This document shows, in pieces, positions 15,963-23,981 of a DNA stretch of 64,000 nucleotides. The position numbers and the translations under genes are program-made. How positions within the stretch are numbered: position 1 is the first letter of the stretch; the number at the start of each line of letters is the position of its first letter. The DNA is from PALSA-612 sp963711315 (GTDB taxonomy: Bacteria; Actinomycetota; Thermoleophilia; Gaiellales; Gaiellaceae): the NCBI GenBank assembly GCA_963711315.1, contig CAVQDQ010000001.1, forward strand, positions 248,001 to 312,000, given 5' to 3'. Under the pieces are notes generated by a model. It was not told where the DNA came from, did not search any database, and was given only the letters and a program-made list of their open reading frames with translations.

Positions 15963-16703
15963 CGCGGTCTCCCGCGCCTCCTCCAGGCGGAGCTGGCGAA
16001 GGACGAAGAAGGCCGCCACACAGAAGAAGACGACGGCCTGCTCGACGGTCATCGTCACGCCGGCGATCTGCTGGTCGGCGAGGTCGGACAGCCCCCACAT
16101 GTTCGGCGCAGCGGCGTAGAAGTCATATGCAGGGGTGGACACGAGCGACAGCACGATGCCGATCGGGGCGGCGAGGACGAACGCGGCCAAGACATACGCG
16201 GCCCTTGCGCCAGCCGAGAGCTGATGGGGCGCGTCCTGGAGCACGGGCCACCAGAAGAGGAGGCCGGTGGCGAAGTAGCTCGCGTGCTCGAGGTGGAGCA
16301 GGCTCGACTGATGGCCAAGTGCTGCGTCGTAGGCGGCCGGTAGGTGCCAGGCGCCGTACGTTGCGAGCCATAACGGCAGGGCGACGGCCGGATGCGTGAG
16401 CACACGAATGAGCCGCCGACGACCGACGCGGGCAGCGAGCCCCGCCGGCACGCCGAGCACGACGAGCGCGGGCGCCCACTCGGCGAACACGACGTTCTGG
16501 AGCAGGTGGGCGCTGAGCAGCGACGTCGTCGCGAGCGAGTCGAGCGGCGTGCCGGACACTGCGAGGACGAGTAGCAATCCGCCGCCGAAGCACGCGAGTC
16601 GCCACCGTGGGACGAGCTCTCGGCGCACGCCGATCGCGTACGCGCCCGCGAGCCCGCCGAGGACGAACAGCTCGTGAGGGAAGTCCCACCGGATCGCGTC
16701 CAT
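15936..16703 (-). CDS. ctaG: Cytochrome c oxidase assembly factor, CtaG (caa3) family
   Basis: The product has 255 residues and about seven membrane segments. The caa3_CtaG family pattern is visible: LLSAHLLQNVVFAEWAPALV, LATYGAWHLPAAYDAAL and LEHASYFATGLLFWWPVL, with conserved His residues in 'SAHLLQ', 'AWHLP' and 'LEH'. It helps insert copper into cytochrome oxidase at the membrane. It stands alone, with tRNA-Gly upstream on the opposite strand. Confidence 0.88.
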   Translation of the reverse strand: MDAIRWDFPHELFVLGGLAGAYAIGVRRELVPRWRLACFGGGLLLVLAVSGTPLDSLATTSLLSAHLLQNVVFAEWAPALVVLGVPAGLAARVGRRRLIRVLTHPAVALPLWLATYGAWHLPAAYDAALGHQSSLLHLEHASYFATGLLFWWPVLQDAPHQLSAGARAAYVLAAFVLAAPIGIVLSLVSTPAYDFYAAAPNMWGLSDLADQQIAGVTMTVEQAVVFFCVAAFFVLRQLRLEEARETALEETSQIA

Positions 16704-16729
16704 GCTGGCTATCGTGGCACTGAACGCAA

Positions 16730-16800
16730 GCGGGCGTAGCTTAGTGGTAAAGCCCTAGCCTTCCAAGCTAGTTATGCGGGTTCGATTCCCGCCGCCCGCT
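16730..16800 (+). tRNA. tRNA-Gly (TCC)
   Basis: Acceptor arms GCGGGCG/CGCCCGC. The anticodon stem CTAGC/GCTAG encloses CTTCCAA, anticodon TCC. The T-loop is GTTCGAT. CCA is not encoded. Confidence 0.94.
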
Positions 16801-16834
16801 TTCCTCCGCCGAGGCTAGGCCGCTTTCGCCCGGT

Positions 16835-17256
16835 CTACTTCTGGGAGATCTCCTCCACCATCTGCCCGGTCGACTCGGCGTCTGCCGAGCGGGCGACGTC
16901 GGCCTGCGCGAGCATCCCGACCAGCTCCCCGTCGGAGACGACCGGCAGCCGGCGCACCTGCTCCGCGGCCATGCGCTGGAGCGCCTGGTCGAGCGGCTCG
17001 TCGGGTGTGGCGACCACGGGCTTCTCCGTGTAGACATCCGTCACCTTGACGCTGGTTGGGTCGAGCCCGCGGGCGACGACCTGGATGACGACGTCGCGGT
17101 CGGTGACGATCCCGACAAGACCCCGTTCTCGATGACCGGTAGCGAGCCGACGTTTTCCTTCGCCATGAGCTCCGCCGCCTTCACGATAGGTTGATCGGCC
17201 TCGATCGCCATCGGGTTGGCGGTCATCGAGTCGCGTACCTTTGTGCTTCCCATCAC
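16835..17256 (-). CDS. Tandem CBS-domain protein (frameshifted)
   Basis: The first CBS unit starts at ATG 17256 or 17253 (MMGSTKVRDSMTANPMAI; VGSLPVIENG). The second frame continues with LVGIVTDRDVVIQVVARGLD, then YTEKPVVATPDEPLDQALQRM and RRLPVVSDGELVGMLAQAD, ending at 16835. Both repeats have the 'VVD/SDGxLVGxxTxxD' core that binds adenosyl ligands. The frame breaks once near 17118. The joined length of about 140 residues is usual for free-standing CBS pairs, which act as energy or stress sensors. The ATG follows AAGGAGGACGTG, a strong ribosome-binding site. Confidence 0.8.
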
Positions 17257-17341
17257 GTCCTCCTTCGACTGGTATGGAGAACGCGTTCCCGGCGGACGCG
17301 TGCGCGAAACTAGGACCCAACCCCAGGTCTGGCGGAACGAG

Positions 17342-17803
17342 CTAGACGAGGTCGACGCGGTCGATCGTCACCGGCTTGACCGGTGCGTCCCGTGAGTCCG
17401 ACTCGGCATGGGAGATCGCGTCCGCTACGTCCATGCCGTCGGTGACCCGGCCGAACACCGCGTGCTTGCCGTTGAGCCAGGCGCACTCGTCGGCGGTGAC
17501 GATGAAGAACTGGCTGCCGTTCGTGTTCGCCCCCGAGTTCGCCATCGCGAGGGCGCCACGGTCGACGGGTAGCTCGAGCGCGCCTTGCTCGTCGTCGAAC
17601 TTGTAGCCCGGGTCGCCCGTACCGTCGCCCCGTGGGCACCCGCCCTGAATCATGAAGTCCTCGATGACACGGTGGAAGGTGAGCCCGTCGTAGAAGCCCT
17701 CGCCGGCGAGCTTTGTGAAGTTCGCCACCGTCTCGGGCGCCTGCTCGTCGAGCAGTTCCACGCTGATCTCGCCCTCGCTCGTGTGCAGGATCGCCGTCGG
17801 CAT
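17342..17803 (-). CDS. Peptidyl-prolyl cis-trans isomerase, cyclophilin type (cytoplasmic)
   Basis: The product has 153 residues and no signal peptide. The active-site string FHRVIEDFMIQGGCPRGDG contains the catalytic Arg, and GSQFFIVTADECAWLNGKHA carries the Phe and Trp/His pocket residues of cyclophilins. It catalyses proline isomerisation during folding. A minus-strand TAGGGT box (17817-17812) lies 8 nt before the ATG, suggesting a leaderless mRNA. A lipoprotein paralogue is encoded at 23.3 kb. Confidence 0.92.
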   Translation of the reverse strand: MPTAILHTSEGEISVELLDEQAPETVANFTKLAGEGFYDGLTFHRVIEDFMIQGGCPRGDGTGDPGYKFDDEQGALELPVDRGALAMANSGANTNGSQFFIVTADECAWLNGKHAVFGRVTDGMDVADAISHAESDSRDAPVKPVTIDRVDLV

Positions 17804-17846
17804 CGCCCGTCACCCTATCGTCCGACGGCGGCGCGATGCTTCGGCG

Positions 17847-18944
17847 GTGATCCCCGAGCGGGCGATCCGGTTTCCCGTGCGGACGGTGTTCGTCGTGCTG
17901 GGGATCGTGATCGCGGTGTGGGCGCTGCTCCAGGTGCTGTTCATCACGCGCCAGGTGCTGACGTGGATCCTCGTCGCCCTCTTCTTCGCGATCGCGCTCA
18001 ACCCGGCGGTGGACTGGCTCCAGGAACGCGGCGTCCGGAGGCGTGGCTACGCCGTCGCCCTCACGGCGCTCGGCGTGGCGGGAGTGATCGGTGTGATCGG
18101 CTGGCTTGTCGTCCCGCAACTCGTCGATCAGGTGAACGAATTCGCTCAGAAGGTGCCCGACTACATCGACGACCTCACAAAGGGTAGGGGTCGATTCGGC
18201 TTCTTGGAGACGAAGTACCACATCGTCGAGCGCATCCGCGAGGCCGTCAAGGAAGGCGGCGCCAGCAAGGTGTTCGGCCTGTCCGGCACCGCGATCTCGA
18301 TCACGAAGAGCGTGGTAACGCTGGTCGCGGCGGTGATCACGATCATCGCGCTCACGTACTTCATGCTGCTGGAGGGCCCGATGTGGCTCAACCGCTTCTA
18401 CACCCTCTTCTCGAAGCCGACCGAGCAGCGTCTGCGCTCGATCTTCGGCGACATCGGCAAGGCGGTTGGGGGCTACGTCACCGGCAACCTGCTTATCAGT
18501 CTCATCGCCGGCGTGAGCTCGGGGCTGGTGTTCTGGATCATGGGCGTCCCCTTCGCCCTTGCGCTCGGGCTGCTCGTGGGGATCCTGGACCTCGTGCCTC
18601 TCGTGGGCGCGACGTTTGCCGCGATCATCTGTAGCACGGTGGCGTTCCTGGGCACCGACTCGGTCTGGTCGGGCGTGGCGGTGGTCATCTTCTTCATCGT
18701 GTATCAGCAGGTTGAGAACCACCTGCTGCAGCCGCTGGTGTACGGGCGAACCGTGCAACTGTCGCCGCTGATCGTGCTCATCGCGGTTCTCATCGGCGCC
18801 TCGCTGGCCGGCGTGCTCGGTGCGCTCGGCGCCATCCCCGTCGCCGGCACCATCCAGGTGCTCTTGCTCGACTGGCTCAAGCATCGGAAAGGAGGTGAGG
18901 ACACGGGGCCGCCGAAGGAACCAGCAGCGGTTTCAGATGCGTGA
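17847..18944 (+). CDS. AI-2E family transporter (PerM-like permease)
   Basis: The product has 365 residues from GTG 17847 (VIPERAIRFPVRTVF). It has six to eight membrane helices with the family elements LTWILVALFFAIALNPAVDW, VPQLVDQVNEFAQKVPDYI, KAVGGYVTGNLLISLIAGV, and the C-terminal signature FIVYQQVENHLLQPLVYGR, which continues VQLSPLIVLIAVLIG. Family members have been linked to autoinducer-2 export or ion antiport; the substrate here is unknown. Its last 8 nt overlap the start of the CAP-domain gene, so the two are coupled. Confidence 0.9.
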   Translation: MIPERAIRFPVRTVFVVLGIVIAVWALLQVLFITRQVLTWILVALFFAIALNPAVDWLQERGVRRRGYAVALTALGVAGVIGVIGWLVVPQLVDQVNEFAQKVPDYIDDLTKGRGRFGFLETKYHIVERIREAVKEGGASKVFGLSGTAISITKSVVTLVAAVITIIALTYFMLLEGPMWLNRFYTLFSKPTEQRLRSIFGDIGKAVGGYVTGNLLISLIAGVSSGLVFWIMGVPFALALGLLVGILDLVPLVGATFAAIICSTVAFLGTDSVWSGVAVVIFFIVYQQVENHLLQPLVYGRTVQLSPLIVLIAVLIGASLAGVLGALGAIPVAGTIQVLLLDWLKHRKGGEDTGPPKEPAAVSDA

Positions 18945-19494
18945 CAAACGGTTACTCATTAAGGTGAGTTCCCCCGGTTTGCGAGCGTTCGCCTTCATTG
19001 CCGCCGTCGCTGCTCTCTTGCCCGCCGTGGCACTGGGCGTCGATGCCCCGCGCGTGACGCCTGCTGACGGCCTCGAGTCTTCAGTCCTCGACGAGCTCAA
19101 TCTCGTTCGCCTCGAGCACGGACTGAACCAACTGCGGATCAACCCCCGTCTGACGGCTGCCGCCGACCATCACTCGCTCGAGATGGTGCGCAGCGGCTAC
19201 TTCGGGCACGAGTCCGCCGACGGGCGTCACTTTGCGCAGCGGATCAAGTCGTTCTACAGGCCGCGGGCAGCGAGCCGGCCGTGGACGGTAGGAGAGAACC
19301 TCATCTGGCAGGCCCGGCGGCTGACGGCACGTGCCGCCGTGGTCTCCTGGCTCGCCAGCCCCGGTCACCGCGAGAACCTGCTCGAGCCAGCGTTCCGCGA
19401 AGTCGGCGTCTCGGCCATCCGTGCACTGGGTGCCCCGGGCGTCTACGGGAATCGGCCCGTCGTCGTCCTGACGGTCGACTTCGGCGCGCGCTAG
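18937..19494 (+). CDS. Secreted CAP-domain (SCP/PR1-like) protein
   Basis: The product has 185 residues with an N-terminal signal/anchor segment (GLRAFAFIAAVAALLPAVAL). CAP features include LDELNLVRLEHGLNQLRINP, DHHSLEMVRSGYFGHESADG, VGENLIWQ, and SWLASPGHRENLLEPAFREV. The conserved His and Glu residues lie in 'GHES', 'GEN' and 'SPGHREN'. It is a secreted protein of YkwD type with unknown biochemical role. ATG 18937 overlaps the stop of the upstream permease gene (ATGCGTGA). Confidence 0.9.
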   Translation: MRDKRLLIKVSSPGLRAFAFIAAVAALLPAVALGVDAPRVTPADGLESSVLDELNLVRLEHGLNQLRINPRLTAAADHHSLEMVRSGYFGHESADGRHFAQRIKSFYRPRAASRPWTVGENLIWQARRLTARAAVVSWLASPGHRENLLEPAFREVGVSAIRALGAPGVYGNRPVVVLTVDFGAR

Positions 19495-19531
19495 GTCGTC
19501 CGCGCCTGGACCGGCGGTACCCTTCGCGCGG

Positions 19532-19603
19532 GCGCCTGTAGCTCAGTGGAAGAGCAGCGGCCTTCTAAGCCGCCGGTCGGGGGTTCGAATCCTCCCAGGC
19601 GCA
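19532..19603 (+). tRNA. tRNA-Arg (TCT)
   Basis: Acceptor arms GCGCCTG/CAGGCGC. The anticodon loop CTTCTAA gives TCT. The T-loop is TTCGAAT. A degenerate copy of the last 23 nt lies 250 bp downstream. Confidence 0.93.
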
Positions 19604-19671
19604 TCGAGACCCCCGTGCAGGCTCTTGCCTCCGTGGCGAGCGACGCGCCAGACGAGCCACGCATACCTCGA

Positions 19672-19705
19672 CGACGAAAGGCCCGCAAAAGCAGGCCCTT
19701 CGTCG
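19672..19705. terminator. Long-stem hairpin downstream of tRNA-Arg
   Basis: A 15-bp stem with two mismatches (arms CGACGAAAGGCCCGC and GCAGGCCCTTCGTCG) closes an AAAA loop. It lies in the 277-bp gene-free spacer between the tRNA and the MFS gene and could terminate the tRNA transcript or be a remnant of an inserted element. Confidence 0.45.
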
Positions 19706-19853
19706 ACGTGCGGTTTGAGAGTCAGGCAAGCATCACGCCACCCGTCGCCGGCGCCATCGTGGTCGCTCCGGATCTCTTCGAGTGGAAACTACTCAGCGTT
19801 TGCCTAACCGCGTGCTCAGGCGAGGAGCCGGCCCGCTACCTGAGTCAACCCAG

Positions 19854-19876
19854 GGGTTCGATATCTCGCAGGCGCA
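19854..19876 (+). repeat. Partial copy of the tRNA-Arg 3' end (att-site-like)
   Basis: GGGTTCGATATCTCGCAGG followed by CGCA matches the last 23 nt of tRNA-Arg (19581-19603) at 19 of 23 positions, including T-loop and acceptor strand. A 3'-end duplication of a tRNA is the classic scar of site-specific integration. A decayed tRNA copy is the alternative, since GCGTTTG about 60 bp upstream could still pair with CAGGCGC. Confidence 0.5.
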
Positions 19877-19880
19877 CTTT

Positions 19881-21152
19881 TCACGGACTCCGGTAGGCGT
19901 CGGAGAGCGGCCGGATCACGAGCCAGCCGACGAAGGCCGTGAGCGCCAGCCCGACGAGAGCCACACGCGTCGCTTCTAGCAGGGTGAGCCAGTTCGTTCG
20001 GCTGTGCAGCACCCAGATGGTCGTGCTCCAGATCACGAGCGGGCCGAACGCGGATGCGACACGACTCGCGAGGTTGAAGAAGCCGAACATCTGACCGCGC
20101 AGCTCGAGCGGCGTCAGCCGGATCATGAAGACGCGGTCCGCAGTCCACACGCAGCCGAGCGCCGCCCCCATCGCGGGCGCCGCGAGCCAGACCGTCCACG
20201 GCTCGCCGACGGCCGCCGAGAGCACTGTCAGTACCGAGAACACGGGCAGGACGGCCAGCAGCACCGCACGCGGTCCGACGGACGCGAGCATACGCCCGGT
20301 CGTGAGCGCAGCGATCGCCGCCCCCACGACCGAGACCGCGATCACGGCGTTCTTCTCGGACTCCGAGAAGCCGCCCAGCCGCGTCATGTAGACGGCGAGG
20401 AACGCCGACAGCGTCGCGATGGCGTCCGAGTAGAAGAAGCGGCCGATCAGGAACTGGAAGGCGTCGCGGTTCGCATGCACCTGCTGCGCGGTGCGCATGA
20501 CCTGGCGGAAGGCGTGCCCGAAGAGCCGTCCCTCGAGGCGTGTGGCCGTCGAAGGCTCATGTCGGCGCTCACGGATCCAGAAGAACGCCGGCAGGGAGAA
20601 CAGGACGAAGAATGCTGCTGCCGGGGCGAACGCTCGCTGCTTGGACCCGTCGCCGACGATGCCCTCGGCGACGACGGCTAGCGCGAAGAAGATCCCGACG
20701 AAGCCAAGCGCGACGGCGATGCCCGAGACGCGTCCGCGGCGTCCGCGGGGGGCGACGTCGGCTAGCAACGGGTCGTACTGCGCGAGCGCCAGCTGCCCGC
20801 ACGCGACGGCGACTCCGGCGGCGCACAGCAGTGGCAGGACGTTTCCGTCGGCCGGAATCACCTCGAGGAGCGCGCAGGAGGCGGCTGCGACGAGCGTGAA
20901 GGCGATGAGGAACGGCTTGCGGCGCCCGAGCTGGTCGGCGAGCGCCCCGGCCAGCGGCATCGCCACGAGCAGGAACAGGACGACGACGAACTGCGTCAGC
21001 GCCACGTACCAGTCGGGCCGGTCCAGGTCGTCGATGACCCACGTGCCGAAGTAGCGGACGACGAGCAGGAACGAGAAGATGGAGTAGGCGAAGTCCCAGA
21101 ACGCCCACGACAGTGGCGCAGGGTCCCGCAGCAGGTACGAGCGTCTCGCCAC
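19881..21152 (-). CDS. MFS transporter (UMF1/Atg22-like)
   Basis: The product has 423 residues and twelve membrane helices. It begins MARRSYLLRDPAPLSWAFWD, followed by FAYSIFSFLLVVRYF, and contains the MFS loop 2-3 motif GALADQLGRRKPFLIAF. The N-terminal 'WAFWDFAYS' is close to the 'W.LYDWANS' start of the UMF1 family. The substrate is unknown. The 5' end abuts tRNA-His on the other strand. Confidence 0.85.
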   Translation of the reverse strand: MARRSYLLRDPAPLSWAFWDFAYSIFSFLLVVRYFGTWVIDDLDRPDWYVALTQFVVVLFLLVAMPLAGALADQLGRRKPFLIAFTLVAAASCALLEVIPADGNVLPLLCAAGVAVACGQLALAQYDPLLADVAPRGRRGRVSGIAVALGFVGIFFALAVVAEGIVGDGSKQRAFAPAAAFFVLFSLPAFFWIRERRHEPSTATRLEGRLFGHAFRQVMRTAQQVHANRDAFQFLIGRFFYSDAIATLSAFLAVYMTRLGGFSESEKNAVIAVSVVGAAIAALTTGRMLASVGPRAVLLAVLPVFSVLTVLSAAVGEPWTVWLAAPAMGAALGCVWTADRVFMIRLTPLELRGQMFGFFNLASRVASAFGPLVIWSTTIWVLHSRTNWLTLLEATRVALVGLALTAFVGWLVIRPLSDAYRSP

Positions 21153-21204
21153 TGCGCGGAAGCCTAGGCTGCGCGCGGGCCGCGGCTATGCTTGGTCGTA
21201 GCGC

Positions 21205-21278
21205 GGTGGCCGTAGCTCAGCAGGTAGAGCCCCGGGTTGTGGTCCCGGTGGTCGTGGGTTCGAATCCCACCGGTCACC
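21205..21278 (+). tRNA. tRNA-His (GTG)
   Basis: The anticodon loop TTGTGGT gives GTG. Acceptor arms GTGGCCG/CGGTCAC are extended by the G-1:C73 pair typical of tRNA-His. CCA is not encoded. Confidence 0.93.
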
Positions 21279-21389
21279 CTCGTATTTACCGCGCGTTTGC
21301 TGCCGCCTTACACGAGAGGCGGCAGCACCTTACCCGACAGCAAGAGGCTCTACGGTCCATCACAACCACTACCGAGGAGCACACACAAC

Positions 21390-22079
21390 GTGAGCAACAA
21401 GAACAGGGCATTCGGGGTCGCAGCGATCGGCATTTCCGCCGCGCTGCTCGTCGGCTCGGCGGTCGCCGTCGCCGGCCCCGGCAAGGGCAAGACGCTTCTG
21501 CGCGGCGTCCACACCGAGATCGGCCTCGTCAAGGCGAACGGTACGACGGACGCCTTCGTCGTCGACCGCGGCCAGGTCACAGCCGACTCGGCCACGTCGG
21601 TCACGCTGAAGCGGAAGGACGGTGCGAGCGTCACGGTCACGCTGAATGCGGACACGAAGGTCCGCGGCGACATCCAGGTCAACAAGGGCACGATCGTGTT
21701 CTCGCGCGGCGGCACGGCATTTGCCGTCCTCGCCCCGCGTGCTGCCAAGGCGGCTCCGCTCCGGCTCGGCGACGGCATGGGCCTCGGGCAGCGCCTCGCG
21801 CGCCTCAAGGCGAAGAAGGGACTGTTCGGCGCCGTGCACGCAGACGTGTCGCTGATAAAGGCGGACGGTTCGTCCGATGCCTTCAGCTTCGACCGAGGTG
21901 AGGTCACGGCCGCATCGGCAACGTCCGTCACGATCAAGCGCAAGGACGGCCCGAGCGTCACGAGGAGCATCTCGGCCGACACGAAGCTCCGCGGCAAGCT
22001 CGCCGTGGGCGGCAGGGCCGTAGTGTTCTCGAAGGGCAGCGCGGCGACGGCGATCCTCGCCGCCGGCCCCAAGTCCTAA
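21390..22079 (+). CDS. Secreted DUF5666-like protein with an internal duplication
   Basis: The product has 229 residues from GTG 21390, with GAGGAG 10 nt upstream. A signal peptide (FGVAAIGISAALLVGSAVAV) precedes two homologous units of about 85 residues. Unit 1 reads GVHTEIGLVKANGTTDAF and SVTLKRKDGASVTVTLNADT. Unit 2 reads AVHADVSLIKADGSSDAF and SVTIKRKDGPSVTRSISADT. The pattern resembles small OB-like extracytoplasmic DUF5666 domains. Function is unknown. A strong 13-bp hairpin follows the stop. Confidence 0.7.
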   Translation: MSNKNRAFGVAAIGISAALLVGSAVAVAGPGKGKTLLRGVHTEIGLVKANGTTDAFVVDRGQVTADSATSVTLKRKDGASVTVTLNADTKVRGDIQVNKGTIVFSRGGTAFAVLAPRAAKAAPLRLGDGMGLGQRLARLKAKKGLFGAVHADVSLIKADGSSDAFSFDRGEVTAASATSVTIKRKDGPSVTRSISADTKLRGKLAVGGRAVVFSKGSAATAILAAGPKS

Positions 22080-22115
22080 CGCAGTCTCGCGCGGATCACA
22101 CTCCCTCCACGCGAG

Positions 22116-22146
22116 CCGAGAGCCCCGGTCCGGCCGGGGCTCTCGG
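22116..22146 (+). terminator. Strong hairpin terminator
   Basis: A perfect 13-bp stem CCGAGAGCCCCGG/CCGGGGCTCTCGG with a 5-nt loop, 37 bp after the DUF5666-like stop and before tRNA-Arg. It has no T-tract. Confidence 0.7.
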
Positions 22147-22176
22147 CGTCAGGGAGCCGCGTACACTTGCTGCTGA

Positions 22177-22248
22177 GGCCCCGTAGCTCAGTGGATAGAG
22201 CGGCGGACTTCGAATCCGCGTGCAGAGGTTCGACTCCTCTCGGGGCCG
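22177..22248 (+). tRNA. tRNA-Arg (TCG)
   Basis: Acceptor arms GGCCCCG/CGGGGCC. The anticodon stem GCGGA/TCCGC encloses CTTCGAA, anticodon TCG. The T-loop is TTCGACT. Confidence 0.93.
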
Positions 22249-22288
22249 CTATATGGGAGGCTAGGGGCTCCCGACCGTAGGAGGGGGC

Positions 22289-22705
22289 ATGGATCAAGCG
22301 TCTGCCACCGCAAGGGCGGCGACAGGTACCGGCTGGGCGGCGTTCGCCGGAGTCTTCTTTCTCGTGGCCGGCACATTCCAGGTGATCGAGGGCATCGCCG
22401 CGCTGTCGAAGTCGAGATATCTCTTCGCGCAGGTGCTCTTCGCCAACCTCGAGTTCTGGGGCGTCGTGCTGCTGATCGTCGGGGGGCTCGGCATCTTCGC
22501 TGGCTACGCGATTCTCTCGCGCCAGGAGGTCGGCCGCGTGCTCGGGATCGCGCTTGCATGCCTCGGCATCGTCGTCCAGCTGATGTTCGCCAACACGAAC
22601 GGAACTTGGGCGATCGTGATGATCGCCGTGTACATGGTGATCCTCTACGGGCTGATCGTGAAAGGCGAGGAGACGGGCGAATACCCGCCGCTCAGCGACG
22701 CGTAG
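22289..22705 (+). CDS. Four-helix membrane protein, DUF7144-like
   Basis: The product has 138 residues and four hydrophobic segments: WAAFAGVFFLVAGTFQVIEG, then WGVVLLIVGGLGIFAGYAIL, GIALACLGIVVQLMF and IVMIAVYMVILYGLI. This is the pattern of a small actinobacterial integral membrane family (DUF7144). ATG 22289 follows GGAGGGGGC. Function is unknown. Its 3' end overlaps the convergent methyltransferase by 14 nt. Confidence 0.75.
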   Translation: MDQASATARAATGTGWAAFAGVFFLVAGTFQVIEGIAALSKSRYLFAQVLFANLEFWGVVLLIVGGLGIFAGYAILSRQEVGRVLGIALACLGIVVQLMFANTNGTWAIVMIAVYMVILYGLIVKGEETGEYPPLSDA

Positions 22706-23291
22706 CGAGCACGAGGGCGTCGATCGCCTCTACCTCGCTGCCGTCGTCTAGCTCCACGGGCCTGCGGACCTGCTCCGCCCGTTCGATCTCGAGCTCCGGA
22801 AGCTCGGGAACGATGTCTGTCGGCGTGTAGAGAAGAGCTGGGCTCGTCGGCCCAGGCGCACCCGTGCCGATGTTGGTCATGTCGTGGCCGACCAGCAGCA
22901 GTGTCCCGCCCGTGGCGACTGCGGCAGAGGCTTTGGCGAGAATCGGCCCGCGGTCACCGCGGGGGATGTGGAGGTACGCGACGAGCACGAGATCAAAAGC
23001 CTGGCTCTCCGGCTCGTAGTCGATGAGATCGGCCTCTACCCAGTCGACGTGGATGCCGCTCGCCGCAGAACGCTCACGAGCCTGACGCAGAGCCTCGGTC
23101 GAGAAGTCGACGGCAGTCACGCGCCATCCTCGCTCGGCAAGCCACATCGCATGACGTCCGTTGCCGCAGCCGAAGTCGAGCGCCCTCCCGGACGCGAGAC
23201 CCTCGAGCTCGGCCAGCACGACGGAGCTCGGCTCGCCGTGCGCGTGCAGGAGCTTGTCCGTCCAGCGGAGATCCCAGTCGCGTGCGTCCAC
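22692..23291 (-). CDS. Class I SAM-dependent methyltransferase (TehB-like)
   Basis: The product has 199 residues. Motif I is ALDFGCGNGRHAMWLAERGW, followed by an acidic strand VTAVDFS and FDLVLVAYLHIPRGDRG. The length and 'CGxGRxAxWLA' match the TehB/UbiE-like small-molecule methyltransferases, sometimes called bifunctional NMN/tellurite families. The substrate is unknown. It starts 2 nt after the stop of the cyclophilin lipoprotein gene, so the two are an operon. Confidence 0.85.
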   Translation of the reverse strand: MDARDWDLRWTDKLLHAHGEPSSVVLAELEGLASGRALDFGCGNGRHAMWLAERGWRVTAVDFSTEALRQARERSAASGIHVDWVEADLIDYEPESQAFDLVLVAYLHIPRGDRGPILAKASAAVATGGTLLLVGHDMTNIGTGAPGPTSPALLYTPTDIVPELPELEIERAEQVRRPVELDDGSEVEAIDALVLATRR

Positions 23292-23293
23292 GA

Positions 23294-23932
23294 CTACGCT
23301 CGGCTCTCGCGCACGGTGACGCGCTCGATCACGACGGGCTGGGTCGGCTCCTCGCTGGCGTCGCCCAGCGCCCCGATCCGCTCCACGGTGTCGTGCCCAT
23401 CCGTCACCTTGCCGACGATTGCGTACTCGGCGGGCAGGCCGGCGTCTTCGGTGGTGACCACGAAGAACTGGCTACCGCTGGTTCCCGGCGCTTCGGTCGG
23501 CGTCTTCGCCATCGCGACAACTCCCTTCGTGTACGCGGCGCCCGAAGGCGGCACGTCGACGGTCGTGTAGCCCGGACCGCCGCTGCCCTCCCCTGTCGGG
23601 TCGCCCCCCTGGATGACGAAGTCCGGCACGATGCGGTGGAAGGTCGTGTTGTCGTAGAAGCCGGCGCGGGCGAGCGCCACGAGCGACGCGGTCGTGTTCG
23701 GCGCCAGCTCCTGGTCGAGGGTGATCTCGAAGTCGCCGCAGTTGGTCTCGAAGACGAGCACGTATGTCTTCGCCTCGTCGAGCGGCGCCGAGGGCTTCGT
23801 GGCGCCTCCGTCGGCCTTCGCCGCCGGCGCTTCGACGTCCGCGCAGCCTTCCGCCGTCGACCCGCCGCCGCCGCTGTCGCCGCCGCACCCCGCGAGGGCA
23901 AGCACGACCAGGGCGAGGACTGCAACGCGCAC
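23294..23932 (-). CDS. Lipoprotein peptidyl-prolyl isomerase, cyclophilin type
   Basis: The product has 212 residues. The signal peptide ends in the lipobox LAGC (VLALVVLALAGCGG), so it is anchored outside the membrane. A Gly/Ser linker leads to a cyclophilin domain with FHRIVPDFVIQGGDPTGEG and GTSGSQFFVVTTEDAGLP. It would assist folding of exported proteins, in contrast to the cytoplasmic paralogue at 17.3 kb. It is in an operon with the methyltransferase. Confidence 0.9.
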   Translation of the reverse strand: MRVAVLALVVLALAGCGGDSGGGGSTAEGCADVEAPAAKADGGATKPSAPLDEAKTYVLVFETNCGDFEITLDQELAPNTTASLVALARAGFYDNTTFHRIVPDFVIQGGDPTGEGSGGPGYTTVDVPPSGAAYTKGVVAMAKTPTEAPGTSGSQFFVVTTEDAGLPAEYAIVGKVTDGHDTVERIGALGDASEEPTQPVVIERVTVRESRA

Positions 23933-23981
23933 GAGCGCGATCGTAGCCCGTCGTGTCGCTCTCGGTCATGATGGACGGAGC

